From positions 1-36,702 of the IMG/VR virus record IMGVR_UViG_3300028025_001183: 36,702 bases of DNA; one strand, given 5' to 3'. The notes beneath the pieces were generated by a model. The model saw nothing but the letters and a program-made list of their open reading frames with translations, was not told the DNA's origin and searched no databases. The DNA comes from a virus. A program made the position numbers and the translations under genes. Positions 23,817 to 31,212 of the stretch are shown one piece after another; the first letter of the stretch is position 1; each line of letters begins with the position of its first letter.

Positions 23817-24224
23817 ATGGATTGCCTATGCAGGATTGATGAACATGAACAACTTGTCTACAGACTTGAGTTGGCTCAGCGCCCTTGGACGACCAACGGC
23901 GAACGCGCTGGCAACAGGTGGCAGAGGGCTGAGTTGGTCAAGACCTGGCGCTCAGCATTTCATATCTTGGCAAAATCAGAACAAATGCCAGAGATGGAAT
24001 GGATTTCAGTCACAGTCGAGCCTCACCAAAAGGGAGGTCGCCTTCAGGATGTCGGAGCGTGTAACCCAGCAGTAAAAGCGGCGATAGACGGAATTGTGGA
24101 TGCGGGTGTTTTGCCAGATGACTCACCTAAGTACATGAAGTCCCTGATTTTCTTAACACCGCAAAACGATAGAAATTCTTTAGTGCTTTACATACGAGGG
24201 GCAAGAAAAGAGGGGAAACGATGA
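23817..24224 (+). CDS. RusA-like Holliday junction resolvase
   Basis: 135 residues. A RusA-type layout: a KTWRSAF-containing helix, VTVEPHQKG strand, then QDVGACNPAVKAAIDGIVDA and LPDDSPKYM. The acidic residues D78, D91, D95 and D101/D102 occupy positions like the metal-binding aspartates of RusA. It would cut branched recombination intermediates before packaging. No good ribosome-binding site is seen before 23817, so translation is probably coupled to the HNH gene four bases upstream; the first ten residues may not belong. Confidence 0.75.
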   Translation: MDCLCRIDEHEQLVYRLELAQRPWTTNGERAGNRWQRAELVKTWRSAFHILAKSEQMPEMEWISVTVEPHQKGGRLQDVGACNPAVKAAIDGIVDAGVLPDDSPKYMKSLIFLTPQNDRNSLVLYIRGARKEGKR

Positions 24225-24424
24225 ACTGGAACTTAATTTTGACTGTAGTAGGATTATTTACTACTCTTGTATTATTCGCACCTATCTTCATTGGCTATGC
24301 ACTCGCTTATCACAAAGCAAAAATGAGTGCAGAGATAGAGACGATAGAAAAACATAAGAAGTTATTTAACAAAAACGATGACGGTATTGACTGGACACAA
24401 ATCTTCGAAGGAGAGACACAATGA
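24221..24424 (+). CDS. Small single-pass membrane protein
   Basis: 67 residues. One membrane segment at about 5-30 (LILTVVGLFTTLVLFAPIFI) and a charged cytoplasmic-type tail (KMSAEIETIEKHKKLF). It overlaps both neighbours by ATGA, in the middle of a DNA-metabolism operon. No family recognised; possible roles include membrane anchoring or superinfection control. Confidence 0.55.
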   Translation: MNWNLILTVVGLFTTLVLFAPIFIGYALAYHKAKMSAEIETIEKHKKLFNKNDDGIDWTQIFEGETQ

Positions 24425-24720
24425 GCGACACACAGACGGCTGAAGAATTAGATGGTCGTGGGCTTCAAGAGGTTCGAATGATTACTGATGCGATGCGCGA
24501 ACACCAAAACCAGATTTCTGACCTTGGTAAGCGCCGTAAGCAGTTGATTCTCCGACTTCGTAAACAGCGAATTACTTACAAAGAGATTGCAAAGGCTATG
24601 GGAGTATCTGAGCAGTTGATTTACAAAATCATCCGCCACGATATTGACCGTACCCCTGAGTACGATGGAGATGGCAAAGTAATCCGCCGCCGTGGTCGTC
24701 CAGCAAAGCCCGTTATCTAA
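24421..24720 (+). CDS. HTH regulator with AT-hook-like tail
   Basis: 99 residues. A coiled helix (residues 20-45) leads into a helix-turn-helix (ITYKEIAKAMGVSEQLIYKI) at about 57-76, and the C-terminus is RRRGRPAKP, containing the GRP core of AT-hook DNA-binding motifs. The combination suggests a small DNA-binding regulator. It is the last gene before a 44-base gap. Confidence 0.65.
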   Translation: MSDTQTAEELDGRGLQEVRMITDAMREHQNQISDLGKRRKQLILRLRKQRITYKEIAKAMGVSEQLIYKIIRHDIDRTPEYDGDGKVIRRRGRPAKPVI

Positions 24721-24764
24721 CCCTTTACCTAAAAGTTCTTAGCCTTTACTTATGAGGGGGATTA

Positions 24765-25955
24765 GTGAAAGCCAATATCCAGACGGGAAACATTCAAAGC
24801 GTGGCAATCAGTTCGCTGACCGCCTATCCAACGAATCCAAGACGAGGAGACATTGATGCCATTGCATCATCGCTTACTGCTCATGGTCAGTATCGCCCTA
24901 TCGTGGTTCAAGCGAGTACCAAGTATGTTCTCGCAGGTAATCACACTCTTAAAGCGGCAAAAAAACTAGGCTGGAAAAAGATTAAGGCAGTTCTCGTTGA
25001 GGTAGACGAGGACACAGCAAAGAAGATAGTTCTAGCCGACAATCGCCTAACCGACCTTGCTGGATATAACGAGCCACTTCTCAAAAGCCTTCTTGAAGCG
25101 CTCCCTGAGTTGGATGGCACAGGATTTACTGCATCTGAGGTTGAGACATTAGACCGCCTCATATCAGGTAACCAAAAGGAACCTTTGGGAACCTCTGGCA
25201 CCTTAAAAGATGACCCCGAGGTAAAGATAGCCGCCTGGAAATTTACAATTGAGCAAGATGCCTACGATGCCTGGAAAGAGCAACTTTACGATGAGTTCGG
25301 CAAGACTAAGAGCAAAGCGAACGCAGGGATTAAAGAGCGCTTAGGATTCCCAGAGCGAATCATGGAAAAGCCAGAACGGATTGAGGAGCGCTCCGAGAGT
25401 TCACCCGAAGATGTAGAAACCGTATCTGTGAACGAAATTCAGACACACCCGCTGAATCCACGGGAAGGCGACATTGGAGCAATCATTGAGTCCCTTTCAA
25501 CCATGGGGCAATACCGACCAATCGTGGTCAATCGCCCTACGAAGCATTGCGTATCAGGTAATCACACACTCCAGGCAGCAGTTCAATTAGGCTGGGAGAA
25601 GATAGCCGTTCATTGGATTGATGTAGACGACATTGAAGAAATTAAAATCCTCATCGTGGATAACCGCACTTCAGACCTTGCCACTTATGACTCTGGTGAT
25701 TTGAATAAGTTACTGACCAGTACGAGTACAAAGGGAACGGGATTCTCCAGAGATGAAGTCGCTGAGATTCTTTCAGGGGGAAAGACCAAGCCAGGACATA
25801 ACCCGATAGGTCGCACCAATATCAGAGTGGGCAATCATTCAATGCGAGTTCACACCGAGGACCTAAACACATGGGCGAATACCATATATGGTTGGACCGA
25901 CATTGCTGAGTTGCTTCAGATTCCGCTTGAGGCTTGCACAACTGAGGTAGAATAA
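24765..25955 (+). CDS. Tandem double ParB-domain protein
   Basis: 396 residues from GTG with GAGGGGG ribosome-binding site. Two ParB/sulfiredoxin-like nuclease domains occur in one chain. The first (about 10-100) has AYPTNPRRGDIDAIASSL, HGQYRPIVV, LAGNHTLKAAKKLGW; the second (about 216-305) has HPLNPREGDIGAIIESL, MGQYRPIVV, SGNHTLQAAVQLGW. The domains are similar but diverged, suggesting an old internal duplication. Phage ParB-domain proteins of this type act as nucleases or regulators and often sit before terminase genes, as here. The C-terminal segment contains an extra region of unknown function. Confidence 0.8.
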   Translation: MKANIQTGNIQSVAISSLTAYPTNPRRGDIDAIASSLTAHGQYRPIVVQASTKYVLAGNHTLKAAKKLGWKKIKAVLVEVDEDTAKKIVLADNRLTDLAGYNEPLLKSLLEALPELDGTGFTASEVETLDRLISGNQKEPLGTSGTLKDDPEVKIAAWKFTIEQDAYDAWKEQLYDEFGKTKSKANAGIKERLGFPERIMEKPERIEERSESSPEDVETVSVNEIQTHPLNPREGDIGAIIESLSTMGQYRPIVVNRPTKHCVSGNHTLQAAVQLGWEKIAVHWIDVDDIEEIKILIVDNRTSDLATYDSGDLNKLLTSTSTKGTGFSRDEVAEILSGGKTKPGHNPIGRTNIRVGNHSMRVHTEDLNTWANTIYGWTDIAELLQIPLEACTTEVE

Positions 25956-25959
25956 TCTT

Positions 25960-26466
25960 ATGAGCGCAGTTGCAAAGAAAGAACCAGCAAAGCCTAAGAA
26001 AGCCATGGGGCGTAAGACAGCGCTACTTCAACCTGACTTAGAGCAGACACTTTTAGATTACATCAGAATTGGAACACCTGTTCGAGTAGCAGTTGCCTCA
26101 GCAGGGGTATCCAATCAAACTTTTTACTCATGGATAAACAGAGGATTAGCAGAGCGCGAGAGATTAAAGTTGGTCAAAGGTGCAAAAAACAATCCATCTG
26201 AGGTTATATTTCTTGACTTTCTTGATAAAGTTGAACGGGCAAAAGCCGAAGCGGTAACCAAAAAGGTTGCAGTTATAGCAAAGAGCGGTAACGATGGTGA
26301 CTGGAGAGCGGCTGCATGGTGGTTAGAGCGCCAGATGCCAGAGGAGTTCGGAAAGACCGATAGGGTCGAGATTGGTGGAACCAACGGGGAACCTATTAAG
26401 ATACAGGTTGAAATAGGCGAACTTGAAAGCAAGATTGCGAAAGTCTTAGCAATTCGAAAGAGGTAA
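25960..26466 (+). CDS. terS: Terminase small subunit
   Basis: 168 residues immediately before TerL. A basic N-terminus (KKEPAKPKKAMGRKTA) is followed by a helix-turn-helix-like part (GTPVRVAVASAGVSNQTFYS, residues 38-57) and a helical middle ending WRAAAWWLERQMPEEF, which is characteristic of TerS proteins, then FGKTDRVEIGG. It would bind the packaging site and load TerL. The call is supported by synteny. Confidence 0.85.
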   Translation: MSAVAKKEPAKPKKAMGRKTALLQPDLEQTLLDYIRIGTPVRVAVASAGVSNQTFYSWINRGLAERERLKLVKGAKNNPSEVIFLDFLDKVERAKAEAVTKKVAVIAKSGNDGDWRAAAWWLERQMPEEFGKTDRVEIGGTNGEPIKIQVEIGELESKIAKVLAIRKR

Positions 26467-26468
26467 GA

Positions 26469-28067
26469 ATGGGTGAACGGCTCGTAGACCTCGTTCTCAA
26501 TGCCACGCCCGAAGAACGAGCAAAGATTTACCTATCGCTTAATGAAGATGAGAAGTACGCGCTATCGGTCATCCTTGATGCTGAGATAAGTAATCCCTGG
26601 GCTAGATACGAGAATGACCCAGTTGGATTTATTGAAGATGGGCTAGGCGAAACACTTTGGTCTAAACAGCGCGAGATTCTAATGTCCATCCGAGACAATA
26701 AGAGAACGACAGTTCCCGCTTGCCACGCACCAGGAAAGTCTCACTTAGCCGCTAGAGCCGTTGCATGGTGGATTTCAGTTCACCCGCCTGGGACAGCGAT
26801 TGCGATTACTACAGCATCTACCTTTAAGCAGGTTAGAAACATTATGTGGGCGCAGATTCGCCGAGTTCACATGGCTCATGAATTACCTGGAGAGATTCTC
26901 ACTACTGAGTGGAAAATGGACGACACGGTAGTTGCCTATGGATTTAGACCAGCCGATAACAATGAAGCCGCCGTACAGGGTATCCACGCGCCTCACCTGC
27001 TCGTAGTAGTGGATGAGGCTGGCGGTATCTCGGACAAGATTGGCAGCGCCTTAGAAGCCCTTATGACGGGTGGACATACACGCCTTTTAGTATTGGGTAA
27101 CCCACCGACAGACCAAGAACAAACTTGGTTCGAGCGCATCTGCAATTCACCTATTTATGAAAACATCCCTATCGGGGCTTACGACACGCCTAACTTCACG
27201 GGTGAGGAAACTGGTCAATGCCGCAGTTGCCCTCCCCATGTAGAGGCTCACGCAGTTGCTACGCACCTAGTAGACCAGAGTTGGGTTGATGATGTAATAA
27301 GTGAATTCGGAGAAGATTCTCCATTCGTTGAAGCCCGTGTAAATGCGCGATTCCCACAATCGGGAACAGGAAAAGTCATTCCCTACCATTGGGCAGAACA
27401 GGCAACACAGAATGAAGATTATCTCGAATCCGCAGTTATCCGTCTCGGAGTGGATATTGCATCCGATGGCGGAGATGAATTCGTAATCGCAAAGGCAGAT
27501 GGATACAAAGTTTCTATTACTCACCGCTCATCTGGCAAGGCTAATGCCAACGCCGTTGATGTCGCAGGTGTGATTATTGGTGAAATCGAGAGAGCAGTTG
27601 CCGAGCATAAAACCAGAGGCGTACCAGATGTGGTACGAGTCAAGATAGATACCATCGGCGTTGGATGGGGAGTCGTATCCTTATTGGATAGATGGGTAAA
27701 AGAGCGGCAGTTGAAAGCCTTGGTCATCGGGGTCAATGTGGCAGAGCGACCTAAAGACCAAACTAAGTTCAAGAATCAACGCGCCGAGATGTGGTGGAAT
27801 ACCCGCTCAATGCTGCAACCGAAAGATGAAAAGCAAGAATTACGCCTGGATGTGGATAGAGCGGTATTGGCTCAGTTGGCTGGACCGACATTCAAATCTG
27901 ATTCATCGGGTCGCTTGCTGATTGAATCTAAGATAGACATGAAGAAGCGCGGAGTTCATTCACCCGATAGAGCGGAGGCTATTCTCCTCGCGCTATACGA
28001 GAATAAAACCGTACACGCACCTATCTCGCCTCTTTCATTCACCCAATCGAATCCGTGGACATTATGA
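26469..28067 (+). CDS. terL: Terminase large subunit
   Basis: 532 residues. The ATPase has an atypical Walker A ACHAPGKS (84-91) and Walker B VVVDEAG with D182/E183. ATPase-linked TASTFKQ lies around 115 and a LGNPP coupling motif near 211. The nuclease part has GVDIASDGGDEF around residue 330, KIDTIGVGWG around 391 and RAEA near 500, the RNase-H-like acidic set. It packages DNA into proheads using the portal, which is outside the window. TerS is two bases upstream. Confidence 0.95.
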   Translation: MGERLVDLVLNATPEERAKIYLSLNEDEKYALSVILDAEISNPWARYENDPVGFIEDGLGETLWSKQREILMSIRDNKRTTVPACHAPGKSHLAARAVAWWISVHPPGTAIAITTASTFKQVRNIMWAQIRRVHMAHELPGEILTTEWKMDDTVVAYGFRPADNNEAAVQGIHAPHLLVVVDEAGGISDKIGSALEALMTGGHTRLLVLGNPPTDQEQTWFERICNSPIYENIPIGAYDTPNFTGEETGQCRSCPPHVEAHAVATHLVDQSWVDDVISEFGEDSPFVEARVNARFPQSGTGKVIPYHWAEQATQNEDYLESAVIRLGVDIASDGGDEFVIAKADGYKVSITHRSSGKANANAVDVAGVIIGEIERAVAEHKTRGVPDVVRVKIDTIGVGWGVVSLLDRWVKERQLKALVIGVNVAERPKDQTKFKNQRAEMWWNTRSMLQPKDEKQELRLDVDRAVLAQLAGPTFKSDSSGRLLIESKIDMKKRGVHSPDRAEAILLALYENKTVHAPISPLSFTQSNPWTL

Positions 28068-28468
28068 GAGATTCCAATTGGGATTTAGACTTTCGTTTTG
28101 GTAAAGCGGGTGAGGATTTTGTTGCTCACCTTATCGAAACAGTTGAAGTAAAAACCGATAGGCGCTGGAAAGAAACAGGCAATTTATACATAGAGGTTTA
28201 TTGCTGGTCACCTAACACAGAGGGCTGGTATCCATCGGGCTTATCTTCTACCAAGGCATCGCATTGGGCTTTTAACCTAGAGGGAACAGTTCTCATCGTG
28301 CCTACGCTAGTTCTCAAAGATGCCTGCATTAAATTCGGCAGACAAATAAATTGCGAGATTCCACCAAACCAATCAAGAGGATATTTAGTCACAGTTGATA
28401 ATTTGATGGAATCTACACGAACCTATCTTTTGCAGTCATCGTCTGATGACCCATGCTCCTCGCAATAA
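28064..28468 (+). CDS. PDDEXK-like nuclease
   Basis: 134 residues from the ATG that overlaps the TerL stop by ATGA. The nuclease pattern is GKAGEDF (E17), then E28-V-K30 with D32, then TGNLYIEVYCW (E44) and PSGLSSTKASHWA, resembling PDDEXK-type phage nucleases. A DNA-processing role near terminase is plausible. Its last 46 bases overlap in antisense with the minus-strand zinc-ribbon gene ending at 28423. Confidence 0.7.
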   Translation: MRDSNWDLDFRFGKAGEDFVAHLIETVEVKTDRRWKETGNLYIEVYCWSPNTEGWYPSGLSSTKASHWAFNLEGTVLIVPTLVLKDACIKFGRQINCEIPPNQSRGYLVTVDNLMESTRTYLLQSSSDDPCSSQ

Positions 28469-28644
28469 TAGTAATACTTATGCTCAGGCACTTTGCAATG
28501 TGGGCATGACTTTTCCTCATTGACCACAATTACCTGGGCATCGGTATATTCCTCATCGCAGTTTAAGCAACACGCTAGGCGCTCGCTCCAATTCGTCAGC
28601 CAGAGTTGATGGCGCTTACGCCGTAAATCGTCTAGGACACTCAT
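28423..28644 (-). CDS. Zinc-ribbon small protein
   Basis: 73 residues. The pattern is C-C-x2-C at 25-29, C47-x2-C50, C61 and C71, with H49 and a tyrosine cluster (HKYYYYCEEHGS). The N-terminus (LDDLRRKRHQLWL) is helical. It is the last gene of a four-gene operon coupled by ATGA overlap to the upstream gene. It overlaps the convergent PDDEXK gene for 46 bases. Probably a small metal-binding protein; no known partner. Confidence 0.55.
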   Translation of the reverse strand: MSVLDDLRRKRHQLWLTNWSERLACCLNCDEEYTDAQVIVVNEEKSCPHCKVPEHKYYYYCEEHGSSDDDCKR

Positions 28645-29054
28645 CCAAGGACCGATTCTGGCTGGATGTCGAAAACGGTTTCGTAAAGCAAACGCCCACC
28701 TTCCCAGTTATTCCAGGAGCCATCCGAAGTGACCTCAATGGCATCGCCAAAGATTTTCTTCGCATGGATGAGGCTGGCAGTCACGGCTGCATCGTAAGGT
28801 GCGCCACCAGTCTTGCAGAAGTCAAAACCCTCATCGTCAATTGAGATTCCGAATGTCTCGACACCTTGATTGCCTGCGCCATTGAAGGCAACAACATTGT
28901 CTGAGAGTTCTGGAGCATCTTCGCCGATTCCGTTACCGAGCGGGATTCCCGCTTCAATCGCAGTTTCAACAATTGCTTTCACGCCCTCAGCCCAAGTGAT
29001 GAATTGCTCGCGGGTGAGTTCTTCCTTGATTGTCCAGTAATGTGTGTATCCCAT
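28641..29054 (-). CDS. Conserved phage protein, MGYTHYW family
   Basis: 137 residues starting MGYTHYWTIKEEL, a start I recognise from conserved hypothetical phage proteins. Other blocks are LGNGIGEDAPEL, VAFNGAGNQGVETFGI, FDFCKTGGAPYDAAVTASLI. The ribosome-binding site GAGGAGGAGAAATAA lies in the end of the upstream gene. The family has no assigned function. Part of the operon from the promoter at 29401-29429. Confidence 0.6.
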   Translation of the reverse strand: MGYTHYWTIKEELTREQFITWAEGVKAIVETAIEAGIPLGNGIGEDAPELSDNVVAFNGAGNQGVETFGISIDDEGFDFCKTGGAPYDAAVTASLIHAKKIFGDAIEVTSDGSWNNWEGGRLLYETVFDIQPESVLG

Positions 29055-29222
29055 TTATTTCTCCTCCTCGGCTATGAACCACTTACCACCACGGCGAACC
29101 AGTTGGTAATTCTTTTCTGGGTATTGCTTTTGAAACTGAACCAATTGGTTCTTGAGTCCTGCGGTTTTAATCTTTGAACCCGCATTGGAATAACCATCTA
29201 TCCAGAGTTGAATGACGGTCAT
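29055..29222 (-). CDS. Small basic protein
   Basis: 55 residues (TVIQLWIDGYSNAGSKIKTA, ending GGKWFIAEEEK), stop directly before the MGYTHYW start and start directly after the previous stop. Mixed charge, possible beta hairpin in the C-terminal half (YQLVRRGGKWFI). Ribosome-binding site GGGAGGAAAGTAA. No family recognised; reality is supported by the tight operon fit. Confidence 0.6.
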   Translation of the reverse strand: MTVIQLWIDGYSNAGSKIKTAGLKNQLVQFQKQYPEKNYQLVRRGGKWFIAEEEK

Positions 29223-29372
29223 TTACTTTCCTCCCCTGCTGAATACGCCACCGCTCTCACGGCGCTTAGTTTCAGTTGCCCAGCACTTTCCGCAGACCAC
29301 GAAGAATTGATGACCGTAGCCTTCTTCGAAGATATTGAATTCTGCTCCGCAGTCGTCACAAGTCTTAATCAT
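29223..29372 (-). CDS. Zinc-ribbon microprotein
   Basis: 49 residues. C5-x2-C8 and C27-x2-C30 (TCDDCGAEF, VVCGKCWATE) make a four-cysteine ribbon with an 18-residue spacer, followed by a basic tail (KRRESGGVFSRGGK). First gene of its operon, with GAGAGGGGATGCAAA before the ATG. Likely nucleic-acid or protein binding; no specific function. Confidence 0.65.
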   Translation of the reverse strand: MIKTCDDCGAEFNIFEEGYGHQFFVVCGKCWATETKRRESGGVFSRGGK

Positions 29373-29400
29373 TTTGCATCCCCTCTCTAGGAACAATCTA

Positions 29401-29429
29401 ATTATATCATACCGTGGTTAGTTATTCAA
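29401..29429 (-). promoter_or_regulatory. Minus-strand extended -10 promoter
   Basis: On the minus strand TTGAAT (29429-29424), 17 bases, TATAAT (29406-29401) preceded by TGA. The spacer has AACTAACC...GGTATGA, the shared motif of the accessory-region promoters. It drives 29372 to 28423. Confidence 0.85.
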
Positions 29430-29432
29430 TCA

Positions 29433-29858
29433 TTAGTGAGTGTGGCTTGCTTCCTTTGGCTTACCGTCCCACAACCAAGCCGATGAGAATGAGTTAAGGC
29501 TTACACCGTAACCGCCACCGTAGGTCTGAATCTTCTTGCGTTGGATTGGATGAGTCTTGGTGATGTATGTGTTCACATTGCCCCACGCATCTGGAACATT
29601 ATCCCAGTTTCTTACCTGATAATCTGAAGAATCAGTTGGGACTACCTTTTCGTGCGCCCACCCAGTTACCTCAACTACCTTGGCACCAACTTCTTGAATC
29701 CAGACTGAGAACTCGCTGACCTTGACCACCTTGAAAAACTCAATGTTGGTCTGGTCGTAGCCCCATGATGAGTAAAGAATGTCGCCCACCTTTGGCTTTG
29801 CAATTTCAGACTCGATTACTGTCGCAATCTTTTCCTCGTATTTGTAATCTACCGACAT
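29433..29858 (-). CDS. Conserved phage hypothetical protein
   Basis: 141 residues. Of two in-frame ATGs, the second (29858) has GAGAGAGGAA at the same spacing as other genes here, so it is chosen. Blocks are VGDILYSSWGYDQTNIEFFK, WIQEVGAKVVEVTGWAH and YGGGYGVSLNSFSSAWLWDG. I recall similar proteins in many phages of unrelated hosts, without known function. Beta-rich. It is expressed from its own promoter at 29891-29919. Confidence 0.6.
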   Translation of the reverse strand: MSVDYKYEEKIATVIESEIAKPKVGDILYSSWGYDQTNIEFFKVVKVSEFSVWIQEVGAKVVEVTGWAHEKVVPTDSSDYQVRNWDNVPDAWGNVNTYITKTHPIQRKKIQTYGGGYGVSLNSFSSAWLWDGKPKEASHTH

Positions 29859-29890
29859 TTTCATTTCCTCTCTCTCGGTCTTACATTCTA

Positions 29891-29919
29891 ATTATATCAT
29901 ACCCTGGTTAATAATCCTA
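29891..29919 (-). promoter_or_regulatory. Minus-strand extended -10 promoter
   Basis: TATAAT (29896-29891) with upstream TATGA, giving TGATATAAT. The spacer has TTAACCAGGGTATGA. The -35 (TAGGAT, 29919-29914) is poor and overlaps the stop codon of the 29917 gene. It would drive the 29858 gene. Confidence 0.75.
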
Positions 29920-30225
29920 CTTCTTCAACCTAACCTGGGAAACTTTTATTCCGTGTCGCTTGGCGTATTCCTTCTTAGCCTGAGCAACCGCTGACCGCTT
30001 TTGCTTAGATTCAGCAGTCAAGATTAAGAAGGCAACAACATTTGCCCAACCCTGAGCCTCCTCCTCATTTTCAGCGGCATAAGTAGCCAACCATTCAGCG
30101 GCAGAGTGTAAATCCCCTGTTGATGGTGATTGAGGAACTAAACCTTCGTGAAGGAATCTATCAACCGATTCATGGTCAGATGAGATTCTGTTTCCCCACT
30201 CAAATCCTTTGTAATTAAGACTCAT
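29917..30225 (-). CDS. Small helical phage protein
   Basis: 102 residues from the ATG overlapping the previous stop (TAATG), with GGGAGG upstream; a longer in-frame start reads through the zinc gene and is rejected. Contains SLNYKGFEWGNRIS, AAEWLATYAAENEEEAQGWA and a basic C-terminus (YAKRHGIKVSQVRLKK). Mostly helical. No family recognised. Confidence 0.55.
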   Translation of the reverse strand: MSLNYKGFEWGNRISSDHESVDRFLHEGLVPQSPSTGDLHSAAEWLATYAAENEEEAQGWANVVAFLILTAESKQKRSAVAQAKKEYAKRHGIKVSQVRLKK

Positions 30226-30359
30226 TACTTGAACCTCCCGACCTTGATGATGCTTTCCCATTCCTTCTGGAACTGGATTCCGTAGCACTTCACGCAAACG
30301 CCCTCTGGGAACACTTCAAACTTCCCAATCTGGACACCGCACTCAACGCACTTTTCCAT
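30225..30359 (-). CDS. Zinc-ribbon microprotein
   Basis: 44 residues with C4-x2-C7 and C22-x2-C25 (KCVECGVQI, VCVKCYGI), a compact zinc ribbon, then a basic tail ending VGRFK. Ribosome-binding site GAGAGGAGTGACC. First gene after the promoter at 30385-30413 and coupled to 29917-30225. Confidence 0.65.
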   Translation of the reverse strand: MEKCVECGVQIGKFEVFPEGVCVKCYGIQFQKEWESIIKVGRFK

Positions 30360-30384
30360 GGTCACTCCTCTCTCTTACATATCT

Positions 30385-30413
30385 AGTATACCACACGGGG
30401 GTTAGTTATTCAA
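30385..30413 (-). promoter_or_regulatory. Minus-strand extended -10 promoter
   Basis: TTGAAT (30413-30408), 17-base spacer with AACTAACCCCCGTGTGG, TATACT (30390-30385), preceded by TGG to give TGGTATACT. Drives 30359 and 30225. It is divergent to the 30456 promoter, with the LexA-type box between them. Confidence 0.85.
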
Positions 30414-30423
30414 CATAAACTAT

Positions 30424-30439
30424 TCGAACAAATGTTCGC
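30424..30439 (+). promoter_or_regulatory. LexA-type SOS box
   Basis: CGAAC-AAAT-GTTCG (30425-30438) is a perfect palindrome with a 4-base centre and T at 30424, matching the actinobacterial/Gram-positive LexA consensus TCGAAC-N4-GTTCGA at 15 of its 16 positions when the free N4 is counted as matching (the final A is C). It lies just upstream of the -10 of the 30456 gene and overlaps the -35 area, an ideal repressor position. Confidence 0.8.
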
Positions 30440-30440
30440 C

Positions 30441-30449
30441 TGATACCCT
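30441..30449 (+). promoter_or_regulatory. Promoter for a probable leaderless gene
   Basis: TGATACCCT is an extended -10 (TACCCT, 30444-30449). The next bases TGGGCT lead to the ATG at 30456, so initiation at that A would give a leaderless mRNA. No ribosome-binding site precedes the gene, in contrast to most genes here. The LexA-type box overlaps the upstream half of this promoter. Confidence 0.65.
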
Positions 30450-30455
30450 TGGGCT

Positions 30456-30875
30456 ATGTCTCTTACACCAGCGTTCGTCACACTATTGAAGGCATCATGC
30501 CCAACAGCGACCCAGGATGTAGGAGCCAACCTTGAGAACCGAAAGAAAGCCATTGAGAAGGCTAACTACGGTCCTCTGAACCCTTCGGAGCCTAATGAGG
30601 ATTTCTGGTCTGAAATCGCTTCTGAATGGGATGTCCCAGTTGCCGAGGCTAAGAAACAAAAATGTGGCAATTGCGCCGCGTTTATCCAAACCTCAGCAAT
30701 GATGGAGTGCATCAAAGGCGGGTTGGCTCAGGGAGATTCTTCCGATAACGCCTGGGATGTAACCGATGCGGGTGAGTTGGGATATTGCGAGGCTTTCGAT
30801 TTCAAATGTGCCAGCGCTCGTACTTGCAGAGCATGGATTGTTGGCGGTCCAATTACCGATAAGAGCAAAAAATAA
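30456..30875 (+). CDS. Cys-rich phage protein under LexA-type control
   Basis: 139 residues. The C-terminal half has C70-x2-C73, C85, C111, C118 and C124 (KKQKCGNCAAFI; LGYCEAFDFKCASARTCRAW), a likely zinc or Fe-S cluster site, ending VGGPITDKSK. I recall this Cys block from hypothetical proteins in aquatic phages. The N-terminal part is helical (VTLLKASCPTATQDVGANLE). The gene starts with no ribosome-binding site right after a promoter, and an SOS box sits in that promoter, so expression may follow DNA damage. Function unknown. Confidence 0.65.
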   Translation: MSLTPAFVTLLKASCPTATQDVGANLENRKKAIEKANYGPLNPSEPNEDFWSEIASEWDVPVAEAKKQKCGNCAAFIQTSAMMECIKGGLAQGDSSDNAWDVTDAGELGYCEAFDFKCASARTCRAWIVGGPITDKSKK

Positions 30876-31006
30876 TGCCTAAGAAAAAAGCGGGCGCATT
30901 TAACCCTATGCAGATTAAAGATGGCTGGATTGTTCGTATTACTAAAGATGGTCGCATTGCAGAGAAGATAGAGCGCTACACCCCGCGCCAGTCAAAAAAG
31001 GCTTAA
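30875..31006 (+). CDS. Small basic protein
   Basis: 43 residues (MPKKKAGAFNPMQIKDGWIV at the start, ending TPRQSKKA), very basic with a short beta-like centre. The ATG overlaps the previous stop (TAATG) and the next gene starts two bases after its stop, so it fits the plus-strand island operon. May bind nucleic acid; no family recognised. Confidence 0.55.
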   Translation: MPKKKAGAFNPMQIKDGWIVRITKDGRIAEKIERYTPRQSKKA

Positions 31007-31008
31007 CA

Positions 31009-31203
31009 ATGCGAACCTCACTCACGCCCCGCGATAGATGCGATAGGTGCGGGGCGCAAGCGAAAGTCCGAGCGAGTTTCCTATCGGGCGATTTATATTT
31101 CTGCGTTCACCACGCTAGGCAGTTCGATATTAAGCAATCATCTTTTTCTGTTGAAGTAGAAAGCGAAGAAGTTGAAAGCATGTTAGTTCTACATAAGTTT
31201 TAG
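31009..31203 (+). CDS. DUF7455-like zinc protein
   Basis: 64 residues. C11-x2-C14 (RCDRCGAQAKVRASFLSG) then LYFCVHHARQF (C32, H34, H35), matching the DUF7455 pattern found in actinobacterial chromosomes and phages. Its role in cells is unknown. Of all genes here it is one of the clearest host-lineage markers. Acidic C-terminus (EVESEEVESML). Confidence 0.75.
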   Translation: MRTSLTPRDRCDRCGAQAKVRASFLSGDLYFCVHHARQFDIKQSSFSVEVESEEVESMLVLHKF

Positions 31204-31212
31204 AAAGGTCTG

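Noticed and set aside
24721-24764. Possible promoter before the double ParB gene (TTTACC...TACTTA)
   Set aside because: The -10 lacks the final T of TANNNT and the match is no better than chance for an AT-rich gap.
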